In this document: piece after piece, positions 1 to 7,679 of the stretch
How positions within the stretch are numbered: position 1 is the stretch's first letter
Layout of the letters: every line of letters begins with the position of its first letter
NCBI GenBank assembly: GCA_041495845.1
Contig: JBGQDM010000009.1
Location: 1-51,400 of the forward strand
DNA length: 51,400 nt
Direction: 5' to 3'
DNA from: JBGQDM01 sp041495845
Lineage (GTDB): Bacteria; Acidobacteriota; Terriglobia; Terriglobales; Acidobacteriaceae
The notes under the pieces: generated by a model
What the model was told of the DNA's origin: nothing
The model's input: only the letters and a program-made list of their open reading frames with translations
The model's database searches: none
Program-made: the position numbers and the translations under genes

Positions 1-141
1 CGCGCCGTTCGGGCCGAGAAAGCCGAAGACTTCGCCGGCCTCGACGGCCAAGGTCAGCGGATGCAGCGCGCGCCTCGGGCGTTTGCGCCAGAAGCCGACG
101 GCGTACGTTTTTTCCAAAGCGAAGGTTTCGATGGCAAGCAT
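1..141 (-). CDS. ABC transporter ATP-binding protein, N-terminal part (cut by window edge)
   Basis: Reading the minus strand from the ATG at 139-141 gives 47 codons open to the window edge. The translation starts MLAIETFALEKTY and ends FGFLGPNGA, the beginning of a Walker A P-loop (GPNGAGKT in the family). This is the standard start of an ABC ATPase of the type that energises export or multidrug systems, with the conserved 'L.L.V..GE..GFLGPNGA' pattern. Everything after the P-loop (Q-loop, signature, Walker B) lies outside the window, so the substrate cannot be inferred. It is too short to appear as a long open frame, but the motif makes the call firm. Confidence 0.8.
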   Translation of the reverse strand, partial: MLAIETFALEKTYAVGFWRKRPRRALHPLTLAVEAGEVFGFLGPNGA

Positions 142-265
142 GGTGGCGAAAATTCGTGAAACTGTTTCCGAGAGAATTATATGCAGGCAGCGGCGGAAGG
201 CGATGGCGGGAGAGATTACCGAGGTACCGCCGAAGGGAAGAGGGGAAGGGAAGACCGGGGAAAAG

Positions 266-294
266 AGAAGCCCGGGTTCGTCACCCGGGCTTTT
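266..294 (-). terminator. Rho-independent terminator after the first pilin gene
   Basis: A perfect 8-bp stem (GCCCGGGT/ACCCGGGC, 270-277 and 283-290) encloses a 5-nt loop. On the minus strand it is followed by TTCTCTTTT, and it lies about 60 nt after the pilin stop at 351. On the plus strand it is followed by TTTT, so it could act in both directions. Confidence 0.65.
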
Positions 295-350
295 CCGTGG
301 CTCTGTACTCTCCCCCGAGTACAATGCCAAAACGCTGAACTTGATGATGG

Positions 351-875
351 CTATTGAATGGTGTTGAAGACGATGCAGGCAGCGGTTGTCTTCACCGGAG
401 TGTTGCCCGAAGCGCCGGGATCAAAGCGAATGACGCCATCTTCGGTGCCGCAGAAGTCGCGCACGCCGCTGAGGTTGAAGCTCTTGGGTGAAGCGCCGGA
501 GACGAAGGCGGTGTTGACACCTGCCGCGTCCGGTACCAGGCCCGTGACCAGGAAGACATACCCACTTTTTCCCGCGCCGCCGGGCGTGGCCGTGGACAGC
601 ACATTGTCGAGCAGGCAGGCGCTGGTGGCCTGGGGTGTGCACGGGGTGGCGCCACCCAAATGGGTCAAGTTCCCTGTATACCCAACGGTGGGGAAGGCGG
701 TGTTGTAGGCGAATTCACCCGTGTTGATCTGACGCATTGAACTTACCGCCGAAGATTCGTTGGCGGAGATGCGGGCGCGCAGCAAGTTCGGGATGGCGAT
801 GGCCGCAATGATCAGAATGATGGCCACCACGATCAGCAACTCAATCAACGAAAATCCATGGCTTTGCTTTCGCAT
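351..875 (-). CDS. Type IV pilin (PilA-like major or minor pilin), copy 1
   Basis: The 174-residue product has a short basic leader MRKQSHG followed by FSLIELLIVVAIILIIAAIA, the class III signal cut by prepilin peptidase between Gly7 and Phe8, with Glu5 of the mature protein present. The hydrophobic helix spans about residues 8-30. The C-terminal globular part has four cysteines in a conserved pattern (CTPQATSAC, DFCGTEDG, AACIVF) that could form disulfides. It belongs to the pilus/pseudopilus fibre assembled at the inner membrane. The neighbouring gene at 1221-1742 is a clear paralog: leader, helix and the C-terminal SPKSFN-SGVRDFC-EDGV-RFD-GASGNTPVKT block are shared. Each copy has its own promoter-like and terminator-like elements, so they are probably separate transcription units. 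Confidence 0.93.
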   Translation of the reverse strand: MRKQSHGFSLIELLIVVAIILIIAAIAIPNLLRARISANESSAVSSMRQINTGEFAYNTAFPTVGYTGNLTHLGGATPCTPQATSACLLDNVLSTATPGGAGKSGYVFLVTGLVPDAAGVNTAFVSGASPKSFNLSGVRDFCGTEDGVIRFDPGASGNTPVKTTAACIVFNTIQ

Positions 876-940
876 TGCTCGTTATCCTGTGGACGTGCGA
901 GCCGGCACCTTTCGGTCTGTGCAGGTCTCGCATATCTAGT

Positions 941-957
941 GGCACGTTTGCTGCCAG
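941..957 (-). promoter_or_regulatory. Sigma-54-type promoter of pilin copy 1
   Basis: The minus strand reads CTGGCAGCAAACGTGCC: a -24 GG and a -12 GC separated by exactly 10 nt, matching the sigma-54 layout (TGGCAC-N5-TTGC) with two deviations. The predicted start is near 931, giving a leader of about 55 nt. Pilin genes are commonly sigma-54/PilR controlled. The rest of the 345-bp gap 876-1220 holds one inverted repeat and the terminator of copy 2. Confidence 0.55.
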
Positions 958-1080
958 CCTGCGAATCCTTGGTAACTCTTCATTGGGAGCCTGCAAGCAA
1001 TTGATAAATATGGGGTACCTAGCCCAGGCGCGTGCCGGAGGATTCGCTGCCAAACCGGCCTTGCCTCCCCTGACGCTCGG

Positions 1081-1098
1081 TGTCGTCGCAGGACGACA
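1081..1098. promoter_or_regulatory. Inverted repeat upstream of pilin copy 1, possible activator site
   Basis: TGTCGTC-GCAG-GACGACA is a perfect 7-bp inverted repeat about 130 bp upstream of the sigma-54-like promoter at 941-957, a usual distance for an enhancer-binding protein site. No protein can be assigned from sequence alone. Confidence 0.3.
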
Positions 1099-1159
1099 AT
1101 TCGTGGCATCTCCCGGGCGACCATGAAGGTAATGCTGCGACGGGGGCGGCGCTTGCGTC

Positions 1160-1198
1160 CAAAAGAAATCGGGAGCAGCGGATAAATCCGCTGCTCCC
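1160..1198 (-). terminator. Rho-independent terminator after pilin copy 2
   Basis: A perfect 12-bp stem (GGGAGCAGCGGA / TCCGCTGCTCCC, 1171-1182 and 1187-1198) with a 4-nt loop is followed on the minus strand by GATTTCTTTT. It lies 23 nt after the stop of the pilin gene at 1221-1742 and ends transcription before copy 1 begins. Confidence 0.85.
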
Positions 1199-1220
1199 GG
1201 GTACTGCCTGGGTTCGGTTG

Positions 1221-1742
1221 TTACTGCAGGATGGTGAAGGCAACGCAAGTTGCGTTCGTCTTCACCGGAGTGTTGCCCGACGCGCCCGCATCGAAGCGGA
1301 GCACGCCATCTTCGTTGGCGCAGAAGTCACGCACGCCCGACTGGTTGAAGGACTTGGGTGAGGTGCCGATGGTGTAGCCATCGTTGAGGGCCCCGCCGCC
1401 CGGCGTCAGGCCGGTGGCTTCGAACACGTAACCGCTCTTGCCGGCGCTGCCGGTGTTGGCGGTGGCGAGAACGTTGTCAATCAGGCAACCGCTGGTCACT
1501 AACGGGACGCAAGGAGCGACACCACCGAGGTCAGCCAGCTTGTCCGCATAGCCCTTGGTCGGGAAGGCGGTCTGGTAGGTGACTTCCGCGGTGTTGAGTG
1601 TGCGCACGGAGCTGACGGCCGAAGACTCATTGGCCGCGATACGGGCGCGGAGCAGGTTGGGGATGGCGATAGCGGCGATGATCAAAATGATCGCCACCAC
1701 GATAAGCAACTCGATAAGCGAAAAACCCTTCTGTTTGCGCAT
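1221..1742 (-). CDS. Type IV pilin (PilA-like), copy 2
   Basis: 173 residues with leader MRKQKG and prepilin peptidase site before FSLIELLIVVAIILIIAAIA. The N-terminal helix is identical to that of copy 1, and Glu5 of the mature protein is present. The C-terminal head keeps the same cysteine positions (CVPLVTSGC, DFCANEDG, ATCVAF) and the GASGNTPVKT block. It differs from copy 1 mainly in the central variable loop. A GAGG ribosome site lies about 12 nt upstream of the ATG. A terminator follows and a good sigma-54-like promoter precedes it. Whether it is the main fibre subunit or a minor pilin cannot be told from the sequence. Confidence 0.94.
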   Translation of the reverse strand: MRKQKGFSLIELLIVVAIILIIAAIAIPNLLRARIAANESSAVSSVRTLNTAEVTYQTAFPTKGYADKLADLGGVAPCVPLVTSGCLIDNVLATANTGSAGKSGYVFEATGLTPGGGALNDGYTIGTSPKSFNQSGVRDFCANEDGVLRFDAGASGNTPVKTNATCVAFTILQ

Positions 1743-1811
1743 TGCGTCTGTTCCCTCGTGTAGTTTCGATTTCGATTCGCAGGCTTGGTAGCCTTGACGG
1801 CTGCAAATAAG

Positions 1812-1828
1812 TGCAGGCGGCGTGCCAA
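1812..1828 (-). promoter_or_regulatory. Sigma-54-type promoter of pilin copy 2
   Basis: The minus strand reads TTGGCACGCCGCCTGCA, close to the sigma-54 consensus TTGGCACG-N4-TTGCA with GG and GC 10 nt apart. The predicted start near 1801 leaves a leader of about 58 nt carrying the GAGG site. Confidence 0.75.
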
Positions 1829-1943
1829 TCGCCCGGTTCCCCGCACCCGCTTGTTACCTTCGGGTAAAAGGCTTTCTTCTGATCGCCTTAGCGAGGTTAC
1901 CGGGAGAGTGTCCACACGGCTCGTACCCAGGGTCACGCCTTAT

Positions 1944-1960
1944 CTGACAAAATCTGTCAG
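1944..1960. promoter_or_regulatory. Inverted repeat upstream of pilin copy 2, possible activator site
   Basis: CTGACA-AAATC-TGTCAG is a perfect 6-bp inverted repeat centred about 130 bp upstream of the sigma-54 promoter at 1812-1828, suitable for an NtrC-family activator. The rest of the 570-bp gap 1743-2312 shows no gene that I can support. Confidence 0.35.
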
Positions 1961-2312
1961 CGAAATAACGTCAATCCGCGGTTCGGCGCTCGTCCCGCTG
2001 CCACACCATCGCGCGGAGAAAGCGGTGGAAAATGGACATTGATAAGGAGCTAGGGCGGTGAGTGCCGGGTGGCGGACACGGCAGTAACTTCGGCGCGAGC
2101 AGCGGCGTCCGCGCACACCGCTTACACACCCGGCTCCGTCTCATGTTGGTGCAGACCACGCTTCCCGGGTCTCATCTTGCAGCGCGGGCTTTACAATGTT
2201 TGTCCCAGGCGCGTTCTGCCGGCCTGTGGGAAAACGGTGCTCGCCAGCCATCACCGATGCGGTGACATCAGGAACGGGATGGCAGGGACCTGCACGGAGA
2301 GGGGAGCAAGGC

Positions 2313-2975
2313 TTGCTGCATCAGAGAGTCAAAGACATTTATTTTTTGGCGATTTCCAAAGCGACGCTGCCCAACTTCTATCTCCGGCGGGCGTGGGCAG
2401 GCCTGCGTGCCGATCGCGGCCGTGAGCTCCACCTCCACATCGGTTGCGGACCGAAGTACTTGCCCGGGTTCGTCAACATAGACGCCAACCCGCGGGTGAA
2501 AACCGATCTTTGGCTCGACGTGCGCAATGGCCTGCCCTTCGCCAGCGGGACGGTGACCTCGGTTTATTCGACCCACATGCTGGAACACCTCTATCCGGAT
2601 GAACTGCGCGCGACGCTGGCCGAGTGCTACCGAGTGTTGAAGCCGGGTGGAGGCGTGCGCTTCATCGTGCCCAGCCTGGAGAGCGCGGTGCGCGCCTATG
2701 TGGAGGGGCAGAGCAACTGGTTCGAGTCGTTTCCTTCGCACTTCGATTCGCTGGGCGGGCGTTTTTCGAACTTTGCTTTTTGCGATGGGCAACACCGCAC
2801 GGCGTTTGATTTTGAATACATGGCGGAAGTGCTACGGCATGCGGGTTTTGCTGAGGTGTGGCGCGCGGCGGAGGGCGTGAGCCGGCTCTACCGAGAGCGG
2901 GTGCCGCCGTTTGAGCCGGGCGACAGTCGGACTCTGCCGCACTCGCTGTATGTGGAAGCAGTGAAGGCGAGCTGA
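2313..2975 (+). CDS. Class I SAM-dependent methyltransferase
   Basis: A 220-residue protein if it starts at the TTG at 2313, which has a strong GGGGAG ribosome site 6 nt upstream. The frame is open back to an ATG at 2196, but that start has no ribosome site. The glycine motif I, LHLHIGCGPKYLPG, lies at about residues 40-52, followed by an acidic NIDAN that binds the ribose of SAM. Next come the methyltransferase-11 type motifs (HMLEHLYPDELRATLAE, YRVLKPGGGVRFIVPS). Proteins with this 'GCGPKYLPGFVNID' start are often found with cell-surface sugar genes, but no such partner is adjacent, so the substrate is unknown. Confidence 0.85.
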   Translation: MLHQRVKDIYFLAISKATLPNFYLRRAWAGLRADRGRELHLHIGCGPKYLPGFVNIDANPRVKTDLWLDVRNGLPFASGTVTSVYSTHMLEHLYPDELRATLAECYRVLKPGGGVRFIVPSLESAVRAYVEGQSNWFESFPSHFDSLGGRFSNFAFCDGQHRTAFDFEYMAEVLRHAGFAEVWRAAEGVSRLYRERVPPFEPGDSRTLPHSLYVEAVKAS

Positions 2976-2994
2976 GTGGCGGAGAGCCGCACGA

Positions 2995-3783
2995 CTAGCT
3001 GCGGCCGATGCGAATGCTGCCGTCGCCGGTGCGAATCTCGAGAAAGTGCCCGCCGCCATTGATCTTGCCGCGTAAGGACGAACGGCTGGGCGTGCTGGTA
3101 GTGGTGACGGGAAAGTCCACCATGATGTGTCCATCGCCGGTGCTGGCATCGATGTCAGCGGCCAGATCGCCGGGCAGGCGCAAGTTGACGCTGCCATCGC
3201 CGCTGCGGACGCTCCACGAATTGTTGAGCTTCGATCCGGCCCGGACTTCGGCCTCTACGCTGCCATCACTAGTGCGGATGTCGAGGTCGTCAAAGCGGCC
3301 GTCGACGCTGACGTGGCCATCGCCGGTGTGGGCGCGCAAGTTGCCGTCCACACGATTGGCTTCGATGTGACCATCGCCGGTGTCGAGACGGAACTCACCC
3401 TTCACGCCGTCGAGGCGGATGTGTCCGTCGCCGCTGCGCAGTTCCAGGTTCACTTCGCGCGGGACGCTCACTTCGATGCGGATGGTGCGGGCATGGAAGC
3501 CGAAGTTGAAATGCTCACCCGGCAGCCGGACTTCGATCTCAATGCGGTTCCCCGCCTGGCGCTCGGTAATGCGCACCTTGCCCGGGCCAATTTCGTAGCC
3601 CTCGGTGTAGACGTGGGCCTCGACATCGGTGCGGTTGCTGGCTTTCACCTCGATGGAGGCGTCGTTGGTGTCGACGCGGATTTCGGGTTTTCCGGTGACG
3701 GTGTAGGTCTTTTTCCACTCGTCGGCCACGGCAGTGGTCGCGGCCAAAGTGAAGAGCACGAAGCTTAGCAGCCAGTGGCGCAC
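2995..3783 (-). CDS. Exported DUF4097-type beta-helix protein with GDG repeats
   Basis: 262 residues from a GTG start with a signal peptide (MRHWLLSFVLFTLAATTAVA, cut near residue 20). The body carries at least seven spaced copies of a (S/T)(G/S)DG(H/S)(I/V) motif, for example SGDGHI, TGDGHI, TGDGHV, TSDGSV, SGDGSV and TGDGSI. This regular beta-helix pattern is seen in the DUF4097 putative adhesin family. It is expected in the periplasm or at the surface. The family function is poorly defined. The stop is 20 bp from the convergent methyltransferase gene, and it lies downstream of the M16 peptidase pair on the same strand. Confidence 0.8.
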   Translation of the reverse strand: MRHWLLSFVLFTLAATTAVADEWKKTYTVTGKPEIRVDTNDASIEVKASNRTDVEAHVYTEGYEIGPGKVRITERQAGNRIEIEVRLPGEHFNFGFHARTIRIEVSVPREVNLELRSGDGHIRLDGVKGEFRLDTGDGHIEANRVDGNLRAHTGDGHVSVDGRFDDLDIRTSDGSVEAEVRAGSKLNNSWSVRSGDGSVNLRLPGDLAADIDASTGDGHIMVDFPVTTTSTPSRSSLRGKINGGGHFLEIRTGDGSIRIGRS

Positions 3784-3848
3784 AGGTCCCTCCAGTCAAT
3801 TGCCCTACCTGAATCTACGCAGGCGGCACCCGTAAGGTTCCCGAAAAA

Positions 3849-5300
3849 TCACTGCCCCCGCTCCGGATCAGGGGGGATGGTGACATCGAGCTTGGTGACC
3901 GGACCAAGATTGGCGAGTGGTTTATCGAAACCTGCAGGATTCCCCACCACCAACACGGCCAGCTTGTCCCGATGCAGATACTTGGCCGGGATGCGGGCCA
4001 CGTCCACCGGGGTAATTTTTTCAATGCCGTCGCGAAAGCGCTGCAAAAAATCAGCGGGATAGCCATAGAACTCGTAGGCCATGCGTTCGCGCAATACTTT
4101 GTCTGGACTGTCGAAGTTAAAGATGAACGAGTTGAGGATGTTGTCCTTGGCGTGCTGGATCTCCTCGGCGGTGAGCGGGTTCTTGGCCAGCCCATCCACC
4201 TCTTCGTAGAGCGCCTGGATCGCTTCCACCGTGCTCTCGCTCTTGGTGCTCATGCCCAGGCGTACGAGGCCGCGGTGGTCGAAAGCAGCGCCGATGCCAC
4301 CGCCCACGGCATAGGCCAGGCCCTTGCGGGTACGAATGTTGCTGAAGAGGCGCGCGGAAAATCCGCCAGCAAACGCTTCGTTGAAGACTTCGATGGCGAA
4401 ATAGTCAGGATTGTTGCGCGTCGTGCCCAGTTCCACCATCCGAATATTGCTCTGGTTCACATCCGTCTTCTCCACCAGGTAGTAGCCGGGGGAGGCAGGC
4501 TGGAAAGTAGCCGCCACGGTGGTGCGCGCCGGGCCGCGGGCCCAATCGCCAAGAGCCTGGCGCAGGCGGGTTTCCATGGTGGCCGCGTCGAAGTCGCCGA
4601 CGATGCCCAGCACAGTATTGTTGGGCGCGACGTGGGCCTGGCGCCAGTTGAGCAGGTCAGTGCGCGTGACCGCGGCGATGGTGGCGTATTCCTCCTGGCG
4701 AGCATAGGGATTGCGCGCACCGTAGCCGAGTTTGGCAGCTTCGCGTACCGCAATGCCGCCGGGATCATCGTTGCGGCGCGAGATGCCCGCCTTGGACTGG
4801 TCTTTGGCCAGGCCGATCTTTTCTTCGCGAAATTCCGGATGACGCAGGAGATCGAGAAAGACGGCGAACACATCGTCAAAATCGTTCTTCAGGCAAGAGA
4901 AGGAAATGCTGGTGGAGTCGATGCTGCCGCCAGTTTCAACCTTGGCGGCGCGCGCCTCGAGAAAGTCATCGAGCTGATCGCCAGTCTTGCTGCTGGTTCC
5001 GCCGGTGCGCCACACGTCACCGAAAATGTCCACCAGGCCGGTCTTTTCCGCTGCTTCATCGCGCGAACCGCCGCGAATGCGGGCGAAGCCGTCAATCAGC
5101 GGGAGTTCGTGGTCTTCCTGCAGAAAAACCACCAAGCCGTTGGCGAATTGAATCCGGCGGGGCTCCTGCGGCTGGAATTTGTGCAGCGCGGGGACGGGAA
5201 CCTGTTTCCAGGTAGCCGCTTGGGCCCCGGCGCCCTGGGGAGAGAGAGCGAGCGGCAGCGCCGCAACCAGAAGCGTGAGCGCAATCCAAAGGCGCGACAT
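3849..5300 (-). CDS. M16 family peptidase, non-catalytic partner
   Basis: 483 residues with a signal peptide (ends near PQGAGAQA). The fold is that of an M16 (insulinase/pitrilysin) subunit. The position of the HxxEH zinc site instead reads GLVDIFGD, so catalytic residues are missing. The downstream R-x3-GLAY pattern (RTRKGLAYAVGGG), typical of the substrate-closing subunit, is present. The ATG overlaps the stop of the upstream gene by one base (TAATG), so the two are co-translated and probably form a heterodimer like other bacterial alpha/beta M16 pairs. It probably acts in the cell envelope. Confidence 0.9.
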   Translation of the reverse strand: MSRLWIALTLLVAALPLALSPQGAGAQAATWKQVPVPALHKFQPQEPRRIQFANGLVVFLQEDHELPLIDGFARIRGGSRDEAAEKTGLVDIFGDVWRTGGTSSKTGDQLDDFLEARAAKVETGGSIDSTSISFSCLKNDFDDVFAVFLDLLRHPEFREEKIGLAKDQSKAGISRRNDDPGGIAVREAAKLGYGARNPYARQEEYATIAAVTRTDLLNWRQAHVAPNNTVLGIVGDFDAATMETRLRQALGDWARGPARTTVAATFQPASPGYYLVEKTDVNQSNIRMVELGTTRNNPDYFAIEVFNEAFAGGFSARLFSNIRTRKGLAYAVGGGIGAAFDHRGLVRLGMSTKSESTVEAIQALYEEVDGLAKNPLTAEEIQHAKDNILNSFIFNFDSPDKVLRERMAYEFYGYPADFLQRFRDGIEKITPVDVARIPAKYLHRDKLAVLVVGNPAGFDKPLANLGPVTKLDVTIPPDPERGQ

Positions 5301-6817
5301 TACTCGCCTCCTTTCTGCGGCGGCGCCGGCGGTGCGGTTTCAATCAGACCCACAGTGCGGTTGGACGGCACAAACGTTTTCTGCGCGACCCGTTGAATGT
5401 CATCTTTGGTCACGCGATCAATCTGATCGACCTGGTGGAACAGTTCGCGCCAGTCACCGTAGCGCGCCTGTGCGGTTGCCAGCGCGGCTGCCAGACCTTC
5501 ATTGTCTCCCAGGCCGCGCAGCAAGTTGGCTTTAGCGCGGGTCTTGACCATGCGCAATTCCTCGTCGCTGACGGGTTCGTTCTTGAGGCGATCGATTTCG
5601 GCACGAATGCCAACACCCATCTCATCGGGCCGATGTCCGGGCAGGGGCACGGCGAAAAACACGAAGAGATGCGGATACTTATGACCGGGGAAGCCGCTAA
5701 AGCCGGCGGCCTGCGCCGCAATTTTCTTGTCGCGCACCAGCGACCGATAGAGCCGCGAGGTGCGGCCGCTGGAAAGCAAATCGGTGATTGTGTCATACAC
5801 CGCGTCGTCCTGGTCGCGGTAATCCGGCCGGTGGTAGCCCTCGAGGTAAAACGGCTGGGCGCGGTCCTGGATCACGACCCGACGTTCGGCGTTCTGTGCC
5901 GGTTCCACCGTGCTGATTTCTTCCGGCTTGGGCTTGGCGGGCAGCCGGCCGAAATATTTTTCCAGCAAGGACATGACTTCGGAAGCCTTCACGTCTCCGA
6001 CCAGCGCCACCGTCATGTTCGGCGCAACGTAATACGTGTCAAAGAAGCGCTGGGCGTCGGTGGCAGAAAAAGATTCCAGATCCGACATCCACCCAACGGT
6101 CGGCCGATGGTACGGGTGGGCGACGAAAGCAGTGGCGGCAAACTGTTCCACCAGCCGGCCCACGGGACTGCTGTCGGTGCGCATGCGCCGCTCTTCCATC
6201 ACCACGCCGCGCTCTTTGTAGAATTCACGCATCACGGGATGAAGAAAGCGCTCGGACTCGAGATAGGCCCACAATTCCAGACGGTTGGAAGGCAGGGAAT
6301 ACAGGTACTGGGTGGAGTCGCGATTGGTGGAGGCGTTCAGTCCCTGCACGCCGCTGTTCTCAAGAATCTGCGGAAACTCGTTGACCACGACATATTGCTG
6401 CGCGTCTTTGGTGGCGTCCTGCCAGGCCGTTTCCAGCGTTTTCAGTTTCTGTTCATCGCGGCCGACGCGCTTGCGCCGCTCTTCATCGTAGGCGGCGTAT
6501 GCCTTTTCGATTTTTTCCAAGGCCGCGCTCTCGGCAGAGAAATTGTTGGTGCCGATCTTGTCCGTACCCTTGAAGGCCATGTGTTCGAACATGTGCGCCA
6601 GGCCGGATTGACCCACCTGCTCTTGCACTGAGCCAACATCCACCAGCGTGTAGAAAGAAAATACCGGTGCTTGCGGCCGCTCACAAACGATGACGGTAAG
6701 GCCGTTGGCGAGGGTCTTGACCGAAACGCGTTTCTCGAAGGAGACCAGGTCTTGGGCGCCGGCCAACGGTGCGAAAAGAACGAACAGACTGACCCAGGGT
6801 AGAACGCGGGATTTCAT
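5300..6817 (-). CDS. M16 family zinc metallopeptidase, catalytic subunit
   Basis: 505 residues. A signal peptide (MKSRVLPWVSLFVLFAPLAG) is followed by an M16 domain with the inverted zinc motif HMFEH (His75, Glu78, His79) and the distal glutamate region LELWAYLESERF. The family degrades peptides inside a closed clam-shell chamber, and the zinc is held by both histidines and the distal Glu. It is the first gene of a two-gene operon with the HxxEH-less subunit. A somewhat longer charged stretch (about residues 105-150) than in mitochondrial-type members is seen. The peptide substrate is unknown. Confidence 0.92.
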   Translation of the reverse strand: MKSRVLPWVSLFVLFAPLAGAQDLVSFEKRVSVKTLANGLTVIVCERPQAPVFSFYTLVDVGSVQEQVGQSGLAHMFEHMAFKGTDKIGTNNFSAESAALEKIEKAYAAYDEERRKRVGRDEQKLKTLETAWQDATKDAQQYVVVNEFPQILENSGVQGLNASTNRDSTQYLYSLPSNRLELWAYLESERFLHPVMREFYKERGVVMEERRMRTDSSPVGRLVEQFAATAFVAHPYHRPTVGWMSDLESFSATDAQRFFDTYYVAPNMTVALVGDVKASEVMSLLEKYFGRLPAKPKPEEISTVEPAQNAERRVVIQDRAQPFYLEGYHRPDYRDQDDAVYDTITDLLSSGRTSRLYRSLVRDKKIAAQAAGFSGFPGHKYPHLFVFFAVPLPGHRPDEMGVGIRAEIDRLKNEPVSDEELRMVKTRAKANLLRGLGDNEGLAAALATAQARYGDWRELFHQVDQIDRVTKDDIQRVAQKTFVPSNRTVGLIETAPPAPPQKGGE

Positions 6818-6904
6818 GCAACCTCCGGCGATGGGAAAAGAAGGACTGAAGTTGAAGGTACGTGCGGGAAAACCGGGTTGTCAAACGGGAGGGGGCCGGC
6901 AGAC

Positions 6905-7315
6905 CTAACGGAAGCCGCGCCATACGGCCGTTCGCATCAGGTCGAAGTGATGATCGTAAGTCCAGATTTCCATACCCAGTCGGAGGGAAAGAACCGCGAC
7001 CGTAGCATCGAACAGAGTGACGGGCTGGTCGGCCAGGCCTTGCGTTCGCGCTGCCGCTTTGCGGTAATCCTCAGGGCCGGGATTGATCAGGGTCGCGCTG
7101 CCGTTGATTTCACTCAGCCAGCGCAAAGCGGTGGCGTTGCCGAGGCGGAACAGAACGAGTGTATAGGCTTCGAGGAGCGTCGGGTAGGCAATCACGACCT
7201 CGCGCTTCTCCCGCGTCAGTTGCTTCAACTCCTGCCGCGCGCGCTGGTGATGCAGGTCGTCGGGATCCACCGCGGCATAAAGCGGGCCGGTATCGGCCAT
7301 CACGGAGCGTTTCAT
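6905..7315 (-). CDS. vapC: PIN-domain ribonuclease toxin (VapC family)
   Basis: 136 residues with the PIN-domain acidic residues in order: Asp8 (MADTGPLY), Glu49 (TLLEAY), Asp103 (LFDATVAV) and Asp121 (TYDHHFD), which bind Mg2+ for RNA cleavage. VapC toxins cut tRNA or rRNA when released from their antitoxin. The ATG overlaps the antitoxin stop (ATGA), the usual coupling for such pairs. It is probably silent when bound by the product of 7312-7578. The specific RNA target cannot be read from sequence. Confidence 0.88.
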   Translation of the reverse strand: MKRSVMADTGPLYAAVDPDDLHHQRARQELKQLTREKREVVIAYPTLLEAYTLVLFRLGNATALRWLSEINGSATLINPGPEDYRKAAARTQGLADQPVTLFDATVAVLSLRLGMEIWTYDHHFDLMRTAVWRGFR

Positions 7316-7578
7316 CTTTTGGCCGGGGCTTTGGTCTGGATCCGGGCCTGTGCCAGGTAGCGGTCATGCGCCTGGCTGACGTCGTGGCGACCACTGCCGC
7401 GCTTGGCCGGTGTGATCTCCAGGGAGCGTCGTGCTCGCAAGAATCCGCGCTCGCCAAGGTACTGGCGCAAGGCTGATTGCACGACGGCGGTCAGGGCGGG
7501 CGGAGCTTCCTGAGCGCGGACGTAGCTTTCCACTGCGTCGGCGAGATCGTCGGGGATGGTCACGGTGGTACGTTTCAT
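7312..7578 (-). CDS. vapB: Ribbon-helix-helix antitoxin (VapB-like)
   Basis: 88 residues. The N-terminus KRTTVTIPDDLADAVESYV is a ribbon-helix-helix DNA-binding strand and helix. The basic C-terminal tail (about residues 55-88) would wrap the PIN toxin. It overlaps vapC by 4 nt. The promoter lies inside a palindrome directly before the start codon, consistent with autoregulation. No Shine-Dalgarno sequence is present, and the -10 box is only 9 nt from the ATG, so the mRNA is probably leaderless. Confidence 0.85.
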   Translation of the reverse strand: MKRTTVTIPDDLADAVESYVRAQEAPPALTAVVQSALRQYLGERGFLRARRSLEITPAKRGSGRHDVSQAHDRYLAQARIQTKAPAKR

Positions 7579-7614
7579 CAGTTGGTGATTATATCACCAG
7601 TTGGTGATCGTCAA
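7579..7614 (-). promoter_or_regulatory. vapBC promoter and autoregulatory operator
   Basis: On the minus strand a -35 TTGACG (7609-7614) and a -10 TATAAT (7588-7593) are 15 nt apart. The -10 lies inside the perfect palindrome GGTGAT-TAT-ATCACC (7584-7598). A further TTGGTGAT half-site follows at 7601-7608, and another partial one (GTTGGTGAT) lies at 7581-7589. An antitoxin dimer bound here would cover the promoter. Confidence 0.75.
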
Positions 7615-7631
7615 ACCTTTCCCATGCCCGC

Positions 7632-7637
7632 TATACT
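7632..7637 (+). promoter_or_regulatory. Possible -10 box for the LigD-type polymerase gene
   Basis: TATACT lies 43 nt before the GTG start of the gene at 7680. The region 17 nt upstream coincides with the vapB -35 on the other strand, so the two divergent promoters would be nearly back to back. No good -35 is seen. Confidence 0.35.
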
Positions 7638-7679
7638 GCACCGTCGTCACCGTCGTGGCGGCAAAGAGCGGGAATCATC

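Noticed and set aside
1743..1940. A c-di-GMP (GEMM) riboswitch upstream of pilin copy 2
   Set aside because: GEMM riboswitches often precede pilins, so I looked for the conserved GGCAAACC and CGCAAAGCC segments and did not find them; a sigma-54 promoter accounts for the region between 1743 and 1830.
2196..2312. Start of the methyltransferase at the ATG at 2196
   Set aside because: No ribosome site and non-conserved residues; the TTG at 2313 has a strong GGGGAG at the right spacing.
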